Origin: Membranipora membranacea
Lineage: Eukaryota > Bryozoa > Gymnolaemata > Cheilostomatida > Membraniporidae
Assembly: GCA_914767715.1 (NCBI GenBank)
Contig: OU612071.1
Span: forward strand, 23,557,681-23,621,680
Direction of reading: 5' to 3'
DNA length: 64,000 bases
Below are positions 50,378-62,533 of the stretch, one piece after another. Both the position numbers and the translations under genes were made by a program. The number at the start of each line of letters is the position of its first letter. Positions within the stretch are counted from its first letter, which is position 1. Below the pieces are notes generated by a model. That model was not told the origin of the DNA. It did not search any database and saw only the letters and a list, made by a program, of their open reading frames with translations.

Positions 50378-50887
50378 TTAATCCAGCAGAGAGAGTGTTT
50401 AGATAGTCTCTGGATTAATATTATACCATGCAATCTGAGCAATTTTACTGGAGCCAAAATTTGGTAATTCAGTGTGCAAATTACTAGATACTATTTTCAT
50501 TAATAAAAGACAAAAATTTAAGTACTATTCAATAATATCCTGTTAATCCTACCTGGCTCAAATTTAGTGTTATATATCAATAGGAAGGAACGAAGGTTCT
50601 TCAAATTCACAAGCAAGCATGTGCTATTGTTTTATGGCAACAGCATACTTTATATGCGGAAAAATACTGCTGAATCTACTGCATAATCAAACAATATATG
50701 GTTATTAGCTCAGAAAAAAACTTGATTACTACATAATCAGTAGACCACCCCAGGTTTTTATTAGCTATGATAACCAGTAGGCAAGCATTAGCACCATAAT
50801 TTCAGTGCAAAGACCTTTATTGATTGTATTAATTTATATTATAATATATTTCAGATACAGGGCATTTTATTTTGAGCGGAAAAACGG
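50378..50887. other. No gene recognised
   Basis: Non-coding sequence between transposon copy B and the right inverted-repeat arm. Confidence 0.5.
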
Positions 50888-51626
50888 TCAACATGCCAAA
50901 AGCGAGCCGATGGGTGTAAATGGGCTGCAAGGATCACCAGTCATAAAGATTATTACTGCAGGTATCTGCATTCAGTATGCACTGAGACCCATCTATAGCA
51001 GTCTCCACACTACAGGTAGTAGAGGGCTAAGGTGTATCAGATAACCGATCAAAAGCTGTATGTCAGGATGCCCTTTAATGTAAAATTCCAAATATTGATT
51101 GCTGCAATAGCCCCTGTACAATATTCATTCACGGACCTTCACAACCCTCCCTGTGTCATATGGTGATGGGCTATTGAACCACATTGCACACCCCTCTATA
51201 AATTCATGCAGTCCATGCAGTGAAGCTACAATCCGCACAATGTCTGGTGCTGTAATTTTAAAACCTCAGTCACTCTAACAATCAGTGATACGGTGATATG
51301 GTATGACTCAACGCTGATGCTTAGACTGACAGTGTTGTCCATGGTTAACTTTTAGTAGTGATTCGCCTTTTGAGCTTTTTCATAATAGCGCTTTACCACA
51401 AAGCAATTCTTCTCGGGCACCCAGCTAGTGTGTTGACACAAATTGTGCTGTGTGGTACAGAACCGCAGTGATTATCTAAGTCTGACAAATTTATACCTCC
51501 AGATAGATCTTCTCTTATTAAGCGAACCTCATTGCTGGCAATATCCTGTTCACACATGTAAGATATCTAAAGATTCCTCGGATGCCTGACTTCTGAACTT
51601 GTTAATCAATGAGTCAATTAGAAGTA

Positions 51627-51850
51627 GGAGGTAGCTCTGTTTGTTTGAGCACCTGCCCGCTGGTGCGCAAGCTTTTGAGGTCTTGGGTCCGAATCCCTTA
51701 GCAGTCTACTGGCTACTGGGCTCAATTGACACCCAGGTGTGCTCCAACCTGCGTGCAAACTGAGAGCAACTTGGCGCGAAATATGGCGGCCGTGCCCTTA
51801 AGGCACCTGTATTTCTCTTCGGAACGAGACAAACTTGCAATTTTAACCCC
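51627..51850 (+). mobile_element. tRNA-derived SINE (right arm copy)
   Basis: A-box-like TAGCTCTGTTTG at 51632 and B box GGTCCGAATCC at 51686-51696, then a body with cacccaggtgtgctccaacc. It occupies the same place in the arm as the SINE at 3470-3640, so it was there before the arms separated. Confidence 0.75.
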
Positions 51851-52236
51851 TGTCAGGCACTTTGCCAGCATGTTTAAGAAAATCTTGCCAGCAACTTTAA
51901 AGCCATGATATTGGTCATAACTGCACTAGGTCCACCGCCTACCAATCTTTTGGTAAGCTCAAATCATTCATACACATACCACTCACCAGGGATGATGCCA
52001 GTCTTCTGGATTCTATTTAGCACTTTGTCAGTATTTCTACCCTAGCGAAACATTTCATGTATAGCTTATGACTGATGCAACTATGCCTGGCGTCTGATTG
52101 TTGATATGGTACACAGACCTTATCAATGCTTCGACTATGAAAATTGTTGAAATAGTTTGTTATATTATACAGTTCGGAAGCCTCAGGCAAAAAGCCTTGA
52201 TATCATACTGAATAAATAATATGAATATTCATTTGC

Positions 52237-52431
52237 ATGTATATTTTCAAGGGACTTTATATTTATCCTTGGAGTGGAGCTACATGGCGGCAAGTCTCAA
52301 CTCTTCAAACAACTGCACACAATCACATTAGCTTTGAACCTGGAATGATCACTAAGGACACCTATAATAATTTTAAGGTGTTTCAGAAGTTGGCATATGG
52401 TGAGAGGATCATACCCATCCTGTTTCTATGA
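52237..52431 (+). other. Short ORF, partner of 2834-3028
   Basis: 64 codons, intact, five residue differences from the left-arm copy. No recognised domain. Confidence 0.3.
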
Positions 52432-52944
52432 AATTTGTGATTACATCATCTTGAAACAATCATTCACCACTTCAAAAGGGTGTAAGAGCTGTGTGAAAAT
52501 TGGGCCGATTAGTTGGCTGTAAATTTCATACTATTGGAATTAGTTTGACAATATACATTGTATCTTGACGAAAAATTAGACAAGAGGAAGAAGAACTTCG
52601 CCTTTAATAAATGTATGATCAAGTATAGTATAGCATACCATGTGTACAACATGAGATATCACAATATTTATGTATGCATAGCAGTTTGCATTCTTTGAAC
52701 TGGCAATAACAATACCCTTTTTTCATTCTCAAGATTCTGTTGGGAAAGAAATGAGTGCGAGTAAGGCATTAATAACCAAAAAGGGTGGTTAACCCACTGT
52801 GATATATAATGTTATGCAGACAGGTATTATTGCTGTTAAGAGGATCAGCCCTTATTAAAACTTCATCATAAAACAAACAGGCACGCCCAACCAGATGTTT
52901 TACACCAACAACCCCTGTACTTAGGTGTCTCAAATTAAGAGGGA

Positions 52945-53724
52945 TTGGAACTACCATTTCTTTTTTTAGAGCAACAGAAACAAAAATCGCACCTTAACTT
53001 TTGCATAGATGAATGCATACCAATTAAACAGGTGAAGTTATATCTCGGAGACAAAGACTGGATAACTCCTGAAGTTCGTAGGTTGATTGAGCAGAGAAAT
53101 TGTGCTTTTTTAAACAATAGAATGATTACCGTAAACTGAAATTTCAAACTCAGAATGCCATCAGACGTGCCAAAAAAGAACATGTTAAGGAAATAGAGCA
53201 AAATATGACATCAAACTGTAGAATGGCATGGCCACAGTTGAAAAGTGTTTTGAAGATCAAGTCCAATGTGAAAGGGCGCTCTCTCGATGCAAACACTTGG
53301 AATCAGTTTTTTAATATATTTGATAAGCCATGTGATGTACTTGTTTTACCATCTCATTTGCCATATTGTGATGAGTTTTTAGTGTATTCCACTCTACCGC
53401 GACAAACTGAACAAGAGCCCAGGGCAAGACAATATCACAGCCCAATCACTGACCTGTTCAACATGTCGATCAAACAGGGATGCTTGCCTACAGTGTGGAA
53501 AATGGCAAGTATCAAGCCCATACCTAAATGTGCTGGTGCAAACGAACCAAAAGATTTTAGACCGATAGCTCTAAAATCAATTGTCGGTAAATGCCTGGAA
53601 AAACTAGTTATTAAAAGAATGTCACCAAAGCTGAATGACTCATCGCAGTTTGCGTACAAACCAAAAAGGTCAACTGAAGACGCTCTTATTATTTTGATTG
53701 ACAAGATCAGTGAACCTCTGGATA
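52945..53724 (+). pseudogene. LINE reverse transcriptase, 5' part (right copy)
   Basis: Reads the linker (VKLYLGDKDWITPEVRRLIE, IRRAKKEHVKEIEQNM, FFNIFDKPCD), then the RT start IPKCAGANEPKDFRP and IVGKCLEKLVIKRM. A frameshift near 53125 separates the first segment. This copy keeps the roughly 25 linker codons missing from the left arm. It is cut by the insertion at 53725 just after ISEPLD and resumes at 60976. Confidence 0.75.
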
Positions 53725-53829
53725 CACACAAAGAAATTTTAGAATCAGAATGATCCTAGCTCATAATCAAAAGGCATTTTAGCATCAAATAAAAGTTGTT
53801 TTGATTCCAAGATAGTTCCCCCACTTCAC

Positions 53830-54622
53830 CCTTACAATTAATCAAATAATAATCATATTTTAGAGTTAATTTTACTCTTTTATCACCTTTGGCCAGTTTC
53901 AAAAGACAGTTGATTAATTCAGAGTATCAAATCACAGCTGTTTGTTTTTCAATTAGCAGGTCATTTTAGCATCAAAATAATTCATTGCAAGGGTGAACTC
54001 AGCCAGTCAATTTTGGCAAATCTTAGGCTAAGAAGTTGTCTTCTCTTATTGTTGAAATTTGGTGGCTCATTTGCAGTATAGAGTTATCACCCTATCTATC
54101 TATCTGTCTAAAACATTTTAGTTTCAAGCATTTGGCTAGACTGCTCCACAGAGTAAAGGGGTACAGAGTAAATTTTTTAACAGTAGTCAAAGACAGAGTT
54201 TTTTTACTCCTTGGTCAAGGTACCTGCAAGCTTTGTGTCAAGGGGAAAGTTATGTGAAGCTTGATGCCAAAAACTCCTTTCATCTATTTGTCACAATTAT
54301 AGGGTTCTGGAGAATGAACTGAATTCAAAGCTTTTGATTACAGTAAAAAATAGAATATGCAGGCTCTCCCATAAAAATTTATTTTTGTACAGCCTTACTC
54401 CACAATTAGACTTGATGTTTCATGCTTAAATTACACCTAACTATTCTAGCTAAATTGATAAGGTGAGTAGAGCTAGGAAGGCAGTAATATGGCAGTTTTT
54501 ACAATAGGATTAACTATTACAATCCTTGAATGATGCTGCTACAATGCACCCTTGGTCTGTGCGATCATTGAACCTTAAATTTATCGAAAGGGCCTCATAT
54601 CAAATGTATCTGCAGTCCATCG
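53830..54622. other. No gene recognised; subterminal part of the insertion
   Basis: The word attttagcatcaaa occurs at about 53772 and 53965 as a subterminal repeat. The rest is featureless. Confidence 0.5.
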
Positions 54623-55422
54623 TCTACTGGGCTTTGGTTGGCACCCAGGTGCGCTCCGACCTGCCTGCAAACAGAGAGCAACCCAGCGCAGATATTGTGG
54701 CCTGGCCACTAAGGCAACGAATTTCGCCGCATATGCTCCGGGGTGTGGCTTGTGACAAGACATCTGATTTAAATCAACCTTCAATTTTAATCAGTCTTGA
54801 GACACAAAGGTTATGCTCAGTTTTGATGTTCTAATATTACATTGCCTTTAAATCCTTTTGAAAAGATTATCAAGGCACAACAGTAAAAAATTCTTTCCCT
54901 GTAATGAAACACAGACACTGCAATACAACTGGTTGTTTACAAATAAGATTTTCTTGAGGGAATAGAAAATTTAATCTGAGAAAACAATGTCTGTAATTGC
55001 TCTAACTGATATCTTCATCCAGGTTAGGTCTCAATTGTACTTGGGTCGTTTCAATGCACCGCGTAGAGAATTGCTTCCAATTTTGTTTGGAGGCCATCTC
55101 AGATTTGTTGTTTATTGAGGCAGCCCACCTGTTTGGCTAACTGAATCCTCAAAAGTAACAACATTATAACTTGTTGCAGTATAGATGCAGTCCCAGGGCA
55201 CCCTCTACTTGATTGTGCAATAGCTCTCGGAAGAAGGTTTACCCGGCTAGCGAAGAGTGAAGTGATCGCAACCTTGTATAAATTTTTAGAAGCATGGACC
55301 ATGGTGTTGTTGAGTAAAGAGAGTGTGGATAATTGAATGTCGACAAGGTGTCATGGTCGATTGCAAAAATGTAAATATATAAGTAGCCAGCCACAAGAGC
55401 CTATTGGTTCAACATAATATGA
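54623..55422 (+). repeat. Repeat Y, copy 1
   Basis: Begins ctactgggctttgg with a SINE-like body (cacccaggtgcgctccgacc) matching the SINEs at 3470 and 51731. It continues through gacatctgatttaaatcaac to agcctattggttcaac. A second direct copy is at 58765-60012. Confidence 0.85.
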
Positions 55423-55431
55423 TATTTTCAC

Positions 55432-56750
55432 AGTGTAGTTAAGGTCAGATCTGTGCCTTTTTTTGCGACATATAGACTTCAATGGAGATTAACCAAACTG
55501 CGATAACTTGACCAGTTGTTGTCCGATTTGGACATTTGAGCTATCATTTGAAAGGTTTTTCAATGGGTCATTGTACATTTTGTCTTTCATGAGGGTTCAC
55601 CCAAAATGTTTATCACTTTTGGGGGAAAAAGGGTATTTTTAGGGTCAAAAAACATGCACTTAACCCACCTGATTTAATTTCTTTCCTGTTGAACTTATCA
55701 CTATGGATGTTTCTCAGATGGTAGAAAACATATTTATCTTTTGTACATTTTTAATCTTATGCCATTTGATATAATATTAAATGGGTGAGAGGCTTTCATA
55801 GGTGAGTAACATCCATTTTTCATGATAAATTTTCTAGCCATTATTTGGGCAATGATAATTTATATTGTAGCACGCCTGCCTATCGAATGCGTTATATTAT
55901 GCTGTAATTGAAGCGGTGTGTTAATTCATGGTCCATTGAGCACTTGTTGATCATCGTTGATCACGCTTGCAGAGCATGCTAGATGCAGCTAGTAACTGCC
56001 TATTTTGCAAGACTGTCCAGTGGTGATAATCGTTCTACAGTATTTAGGCCGGCTGCTCAGGGAAGAACTTAAATTGCTCCAGCAATCACTGATACTGGAT
56101 AGGGAAGTTGCTATAAATTGAGAACAATTGTACTCTGACTTGCTGACATAGATTGAATCGGATTTTACGAACTAGGAAGTATGTATGTTTTGTATGGGAT
56201 GGCTCTTCTTACTAAATACAGTACACCATCGGGCAATCATATCGAGTCTCATGATGATATCAGATCAGCGGAGGATGTACCAATTGCAGGGTAAGTACAA
56301 TTACAAACTGAATCAAATGTTAGGACAGTCGAATCGCAGGCCTACTATTAAATTGTATTTTAATATAGAAGTTTCCTCAATTAAACATTTATTGATAGTC
56401 ATCATTTTTTACGTGAGCATCGACACCATATAATATGATGTATCCAACTGAGAAGTGAAGCTGTTGCTGCCAGATCGCAATTCCGCATGTATGTAGAGAA
56501 CAAACATAAACAGGTTCAGATCCTTGGAACGGAGCCTGCCTTTTTCACAGTGACAGTGCCACTCATAAGCTCTAAATACAAAGTTGCTAAAAGGATGCTT
56601 ATCAATTTTATGAGCCTTAACAAATCAATTTGTTTTCTTTTTACCGGTATGAACTTGTAGCGGTATTGTCCATCTTTTTGTTGTTAAGGGCATTGACATC
56701 TCCCGGGCATCCATGATATAATGAACATATCGTTGCTCTCTTCATGGTTA
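55432..56750. other. SINE tail fragment, then no gene recognised
   Basis: Starts with cacagtgtagttaaggtcag, identical to the tail of the SINE at 37079. The rest is AT-rich with an 82-codon ORF (56185-56433) that has no domain. Confidence 0.5.
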
Positions 56751-58622
56751 GTTACATTTTCTCGCTTTTTTTTCCATTTTTAAATGTTATGATGATGGGT
56801 CTTTCATATATCTTTAGGCTGAGGACATGAGGCTCGGAAGAACTTCTGGCGCAGCTGCAATCACTAAAGATTTCCGATACACTCGGCCTTGCATATGAGG
56901 GTATTTAATCAAACTACAAAGCAGAGAACTTCTGTAGAGGTATTTTCTCCTGCAACTTATCTTTTCACATTTGAAATTGGTCTCCATTATAGGAATTTTT
57001 TGATTTAACTTGTAACACAGTTCTCTGGATTTTATAGAGAGTCCAGGTTAATGGGAACATTGTAATTCTGGTAACTTTAGAAAAAGTGGCATTGGCTGAA
57101 TACTGTTTACCACTCCTTTCCAATTTAACTATTGTGATCACCTACATCTGTGGGATGCAGATAGCGGTGTTCTATCCAGATTTCAACTTGGTCCCTGCTG
57201 TACATTGATGTTGTTTACTCTTGTGGAGAAATTGGCTTTGCGTCTGAATATTTCAGAAACCTTTTATGAGAATTTGCTTTTGTTTCTATCAGCAATTGAA
57301 AAACTTTATTTACATTTCATGAAGCCCTGACACCATTCGTAAATAAGTATTGGTTATCGTCTGCGGGAGGAAAAATCATCAGGCATTTGTTTTTTGTGAT
57401 CAAAGTCATCTACGATCCTGTGCTTGTTAATTGGATCTAACATGACATAGATAAACCTCTGTAATATCCCGACTAAAGCACCCTTATCAGTAATTTGTGG
57501 ACAGAGGAACTCAAAAAAAAATTTAATCCAGTTTTCGTTGTACTATGAAAAAAAGCCACGGAGCTATATCTGTCTCAGAGAAGAGAAAAGCACAATCATT
57601 TTTTAATGATACACACAAATAAAAGAGCCCTCAGGTCTATTTCTGTTAATTAGGGGAGAGTTTGTTGGCATCCTTTGATCGTTTTTCAATAACAGTTTGG
57701 CTATTGCAGTTCAACAGGAATCATGCTGTGATAATATAGTAAATATTTGACTTTCTTTTCATGGTGGTTGCGCAATTTAATAATACCTCTCTGTCAAATA
57801 GACACACTATCTATTTTTTTTTTTCAGCTACTAAGATTATAAGAAGTTAGGGCTGGGTATTAATTAACTTTGGGTGCTTCACTTACTATTGTTAAGATTT
57901 ATAAATAACTTGACAGACCGCTGGGGAGGTTTCTATCATGTTGAAAGCGAGAGGACATGCACATGAAAACTGTGTGTAGTCCAATGGTCAATGCCCGTGA
58001 GAATTTTTTCTGCATATGTTTTGAATGAACCGGTGAGGTAATTCCTTGTATGATGTTGTTTTTTTTAGATTGGGATTTTAGTGGAAATCTTATATGACTG
58101 GACCTATTGCGTTTTGAAAAAACAGTACTGTGCAAGAGCCAAGATCGATTACTCTATCGCCTAAACAAAGCCTTTACAGTGCTTCCCGATGAATGACTTC
58201 ATCTCAAGATGCTGCTCGAACGACTCCCTATGCCTGGCTCTGTTTTTTTGCAAGTGGCCGTACTTTTGTTGCATAAAAGACACTTCTTCAAGGGATTAGG
58301 CTGTGTTTTCTTTGCTCGATGTTAGCTGTCTTACAAAACTTGTTCAATGAAAATATGAAAATGGTTTTGCAACTTATTATATTACCATGACTTCCTTATT
58401 AGCAGGTACTGCCAGTTATTGAGTTAAACTTTCTCTTGAAGTATATATATATAAAGTTTTTTATCCATATTCACTATTCTATTTTCTCCATATTCAGCAA
58501 ATAAATCTTAGCATTATAGAGTCAGACAACGATATTCTCAAGTTTTGATTCAGATTTAGTTTTGTCATGTTAACTCTAGAACAAGATTAATCCAATTGTC
58601 TGCATTCCTGTTGCTCCCTTCC
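56751..58622 (-). repeat. Dispersed repeat D, copy 2 (inverted relative to 37826-39912)
   Basis: Full-length reverse-complement match to copy 1, from tacattttctcgc (left) to gttgctcccttcctg (right), about 1.87 kb. It lacks the extra 200 bases of copy 1. Both ends agree with copy 1, so these are the true ends of the repeat. Confidence 0.85.
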
Positions 58623-58764
58623 TGTGTTAGATACAATAAAATTGGTACGAAACAACGGAGTACACTCAATATGGGCCAACTTTTGTGTAAGAACTGGGGT
58701 TTCGGGCTTGGAATACTGGTTGGAAAATATGTTTGGACTGAGCAGGAATTACAAATTATCTAGC

Positions 58765-60012
58765 ACTGGGCTTTGGGAGGCACCCAGGTGTGCTCCGACC
58801 TGCCTGCAAACAGAGAGCAACCTGGCGCAGATATTGCGACCTGGCCTCTTAGGCAACAAATTTTACCGCCTATGCTCCAGGATGTTGCTTGTGACAAGAC
58901 ATCTGATTTAAATCAACCTTCAATTTTAATCTGATGACATTGCCTTTAGATCCTTTGGAAAAGATAAACAAGGCACAACAGTTACAAATTATTTCCTGCA
59001 ATGAAAGACAGTGACTGCAATACAACTGGTTGTTTACAAATAAGATTTTCTTGAGGGATTAGAAAATTTACTCTGAGAAAACAATGTCTGTTATTGCTCT
59101 AACTGATGTCTTCATCCAGCTTAGGTCTTAATTGTACTTGGATTGTTTCAATGCCCTGCGTGAAGAATTGCTTCCAATTTTGTTTGGAGGCCATCTCAGA
59201 TTTGTTGTTTCTTGAGGCAGCCCACCTGTTTGGCTAACCGAATCCTCAAAAGTAACAACATTATAACTTGTTGCAGTATAGATGCAGTCCAAGGACACGA
59301 TTTTTAAAAAAAATGTACAAATTCAACCGTAACATGAATGCTGTCAACGGTTATTTCAGGACTGCAATTCCTAAATGGTGATAAATACACCAAGGTCGAC
59401 CATACAGATACCAGCCCACAGAAAATTCAGCAGAATATTTCACAAAGAATGATGATGATGATGATGTGTTTAGAGAAAAAAAATGCTTCATGTGAGTGCT
59501 CTCTTGTTAAAAGTATGGACAGTAAAAATATCATGTGTGTTATTAGGGGTGAGCCCTCCAGACAGACAGTTATCGTAATCCTATACGCATCCAGCATAAT
59601 TTCAATAATGAAAATATGTGATGACATTCGTGTAAAATTTAAGCTCAAACATTTGGGTGTATTTTGAAAATGCTATCATTGAACAGTATCCACTGAAAAA
59701 GCCAAATCCAAACCTTGTTTCGGAATATAGAAACATACAAAGTGAGGATGGGATAGCATAAACACCTCTCCCCAAGCACCGTCTACTTGATTGTGCAATA
59801 ACTCCCGGAAGAAGGTTTACCCGGCTAGCCAAGAGTGAAGTGATCGCAACCTTGTATCACTTTTCTTAGAAGCATGGACCATGGTTTTGTTGAGTAAAGA
59901 GAGTGTGGATAATTGAATGTCGACAAGGTATCATGGTCGATTTCAAAAACTAAATTAATGAGCAGCCAGCCACTAGAGCCTATTGATTCAACACAATAAT
60001 ATGATATGATAT
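58765..60012 (+). repeat. Repeat Y, copy 2, interrupted
   Basis: Direct copy of 54623-55422, split by about 480 bases at 59298-59778 (left part ends gatgcagtccaaggaca; right part resumes at caccgtctacttgattgtgc). In copy 1 the same point reads gatgcagtcccagggcaccc without a gap. Confidence 0.85.
59298..59778 (+). mobile_element. Insertion inside repeat Y; possible Ty1/copia RT scrap
   Basis: Absent from copy 1 of repeat Y. It contains an ATG microsatellite (59449-59466) and an open stretch ending ICDDIRVKFKLKHLG, which faintly recalls the region after the YVDD motif of copia reverse transcriptases (..kFkmkdLG). No YVDD itself is present. The insertion is clear; the copia reading is weak. Confidence 0.4.
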
Positions 60013-60150
60013 CTTAGATGCAATATAATTGGTATAAAAAACGGGACACACTCAAAATGGGTCAATTTTTGTATCAGAACTGGGGTTTCGGGCTTGGAAT
60101 ACTGGTTGGAAAATATATTTGGTCTGAGCAGGAATTACAAAATACCTAAC

Positions 60151-60922
60151 GCTGCATATATAAATCAAAAATTCTATCGAGGTAAACGTGCAGATCTGAC
60201 TGGCTAAAAGTGCAATACTACAAGACAAACAGAGTATCGAATCCGATATGGATTCTGGAAATTTCTAAATATGTATGTAGAATGATGAAGATTAATTATT
60301 TTGAGGTATATCGTCACTCTGATAGAATTTGATGGGTGTCTGATGAGTCACCACAATCTATACTGAAAACTTATATCAATCAACAGAAATATTCCTTTGT
60401 TTAAGTTCAGTGTAGCATCTCCATTGTCATTTGTAAATTGCTCTACTCCTTTGATTAAAGGCAATTAAAATGTTTTTGAAACTGTATACAATGGCACAGA
60501 AACTACAAATATATAGGCTCTTTGCGCTGCCTTGCGCAACATTGCCACTGCACTGATGGATGAAATAAACACTGTAATGAAAAAGTAAATTGCAATTTTA
60601 AATATGTTAAAAAAATATTTCAAACATGCCCTCAAAAGCTCATTTAGATAATGTGATGAACTGATGCCCCAAAAGAAACCAGATCTCTATGAGTTACCAT
60701 GTCAGAATGTAATTCTGCCCAAGCAGAAAAATATGAACTTGGAGATTTTTTGTCAGATTTGGAGTTTTTTGCAGAAAAAAATAAATGAATAGTTAGCTGA
60801 TTGACTAACGATCCAGATGACCAAATGTGGTTATTCTGAATTAAAAACTGTAGGAAGGAAATAGCTTTTGGAAAAGTAAGGAGGAGATAACTTAAGCTGA
60901 GCATTTTTGACTTTAAATAACT
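60151..60922. other. No gene recognised; distal part of the insertion
   Basis: AT-rich DNA up to the right inverted end of the 7.25 kb insertion. An 86-codon minus ORF (60644-60904) has no domain. Confidence 0.45.
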
Positions 60923-60975
60923 GAGAAGTAGGGGAACTATCTCAGAATCAAAACAACGCTAATTTTTTCTGTGTG

Positions 60976-61640
60976 TATGAATGCCAAGAACCATGTCAGA
61001 GCTCTATTCATCCATTTTACAAGTGCCTTCAATACTATCAATCCAAAATTACTCACATATAAACTCGGTGGCTATGACTTCCATCCAAACATAGTTAAAT
61101 GGGTTTATAGTTTCCTGACCGACCGAAAACAGAAGGTAATAACATCAACCAACACAATTAAAACATCAACACGTCCACAGGGCTGTGTCCTGAGTCTGTT
61201 CCTGTTCTCTCTGACTGTAGCACAGATGCCTTTAGTCCATCAATCAACAACTGTTATGAAAATGCTGGCGACACAGTTCTACTAGAATATCTTTCTGAAA
61301 CAACACAAACAAAGTTACAAGAAGAAGCTACCCATCTAGAAAACTGGTGTTTCTGCAACGACCTTCTTCTCAATGCCAAGAAAACGAAGGAGCTAGTATT
61401 CAGCAATGTAAGAGGTAACCCTCTGCCAGCGCCGTATCTAATCATCAACAATAGTAACATCGAAGTTATGAACTCATTCACCTATCCGGGCACAGTTTGA
61501 TCTAATAAACTAGACTTTACCCTTAATACCGAGAAGACCATCAAGAATACTTTCTTGCCAACCTCTACTATCTAGGCATAAACGAGAAAATCATACGAAC
61601 TTGTTACAAACCTTTTATAGAAATTGTTATCAGTTAAAAT
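60976..61640 (+). pseudogene. LINE reverse transcriptase, 3' part (right copy)
   Basis: Resumes the reading cut at 53724: NAKNHVRALFIHFTSAFNTI, then FLTDRKQKVITSTNT and PQGCVLS (the RT motif B region). Motif A has His where the catalytic Asp belongs. The YADD site reads YENAGDTVLLEYLSE across a frame change (about 61255-61290), so a catalytic Asp is lost there too. Thumb and C-terminal parts (LLLNAKKTKEL) follow with stops after about 61500. Confidence 0.75.
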
Positions 61641-62533
61641 CTAGTGGTAGTCTTAAACATCTCAAATCAGACTCTCATCGAAAACTAAAACATCTTATCA
61701 GTACTGCATAATACCTAGCAGGCGGTCAATCATTCCTAAGACACAATACATATGCACATAAACTGAAAAACATGGCAACCGTTATGACCCCGTGCCAACA
61801 TTAAACACGCCGGTTTCAGGCAATATAACAACAAACTCAGCTACTCTTTAACAGTTTTAGGGCCCACTCCGTCAGATATGTGAACATAGTTTTTCGTAAA
61901 TAGATTTGAAAAAGAATTTTTATATACAATTATTTATTTCCATATATCGTTTTATATCCATATATTTTTACATTACAATCCAACTGAGCTTACTTTTAGA
62001 GAATATTATAAGAGATCACCCACATAAACATTTTTATTTCTCTTCCTGAGACAATGCAATACATACATACATACATACAAAAACGCCATGGCACATGAAA
62101 ACACCCCATTTATCCCATGTGTTATGCCCCTTAAACCACAGTAGTTCAATATTCAAACATCATGGTCAAGATGCTCTTTCACATGTGTTTAGCCATATAC
62201 TACATACTTTCAGATCTGATTTTTACACATGTTAACATGATTTTGCCTTGAACAAAATTGCGAGCTTATATTGTAAGACTTTATTCAACTCAAGAGGAAA
62301 AAATCAACATCAGGCATCTTTTTATTTAGTAAAAGAGAAAAAATAGCAAGCTTAACACTTATTTCTGCTATATCTTTCAGGTGTGACTTCTTACGACTTT
62401 ACAGATATTTCAATGACAAGCGATAATTCTGTAGATACAACTAGAATATTCAAGTGGGTTCTATTTGGATCTTTTATGTAATTGGTCACAAGTTGAGAGT
62501 AGGGATAATAGTTACTATGAATGCTTTACCTGA

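Larger units (their letters stand above)
58626..60150 (+). repeat. Tandem block: repeat X, repeat Y copy 2, then X again
   Basis: About 135 bases starting ttagatacaataaaattgg (58626) recur at 60015 with the shared core ctggggtttcgggcttggaa. Repeat Y copy 2 (58765-60012) lies between them, so the period is about 1,389 bases. Confidence 0.8.
53725..60975. mobile_element. 7.25 kb TA-flanked insertion with inverted ends, carrying nested repeats
   Basis: The ends are CACACAAAGAAATTTTAG on the left and, reversed, CACACAGAAAAAATTAGCG on the right; both continue to a shared tgttttgattc..gatagttccc block. The left end has about 50 extra bases. TA flanks both sides (53723-53724 and 60976-60977). Removing the insert and one TA gives ctctggatatgaatgcc, one base off the intact left-arm site. 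No transposase was recognised. The interior is a stack of other repeats, so the original element was probably short and has since grown by insertion. TA duplication suggests a Tc1/mariner-type mechanism. Confidence 0.85.
50888..62533 (+). repeat. Right arm of the long inverted repeat, split by a 7.25 kb insertion
   Basis: Matches the reverse complement of 1-4370 in two blocks, 50888-53724 and 60976-62533. The inner border at 50888 corresponds to 4370. The outer match runs at least to 62533, where the left arm meets the window edge. It carries the SINE, the conserved ORF and the LINE reverse transcriptase in the same order as the left arm. Confidence 0.92.

Noticed and set aside
59338-59667. 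Confident Ty1/copia reverse transcriptase
   Set aside because: Only a weak resemblance in the last 20 residues and no YVDD motif; an ATG microsatellite makes up part of the ORF.
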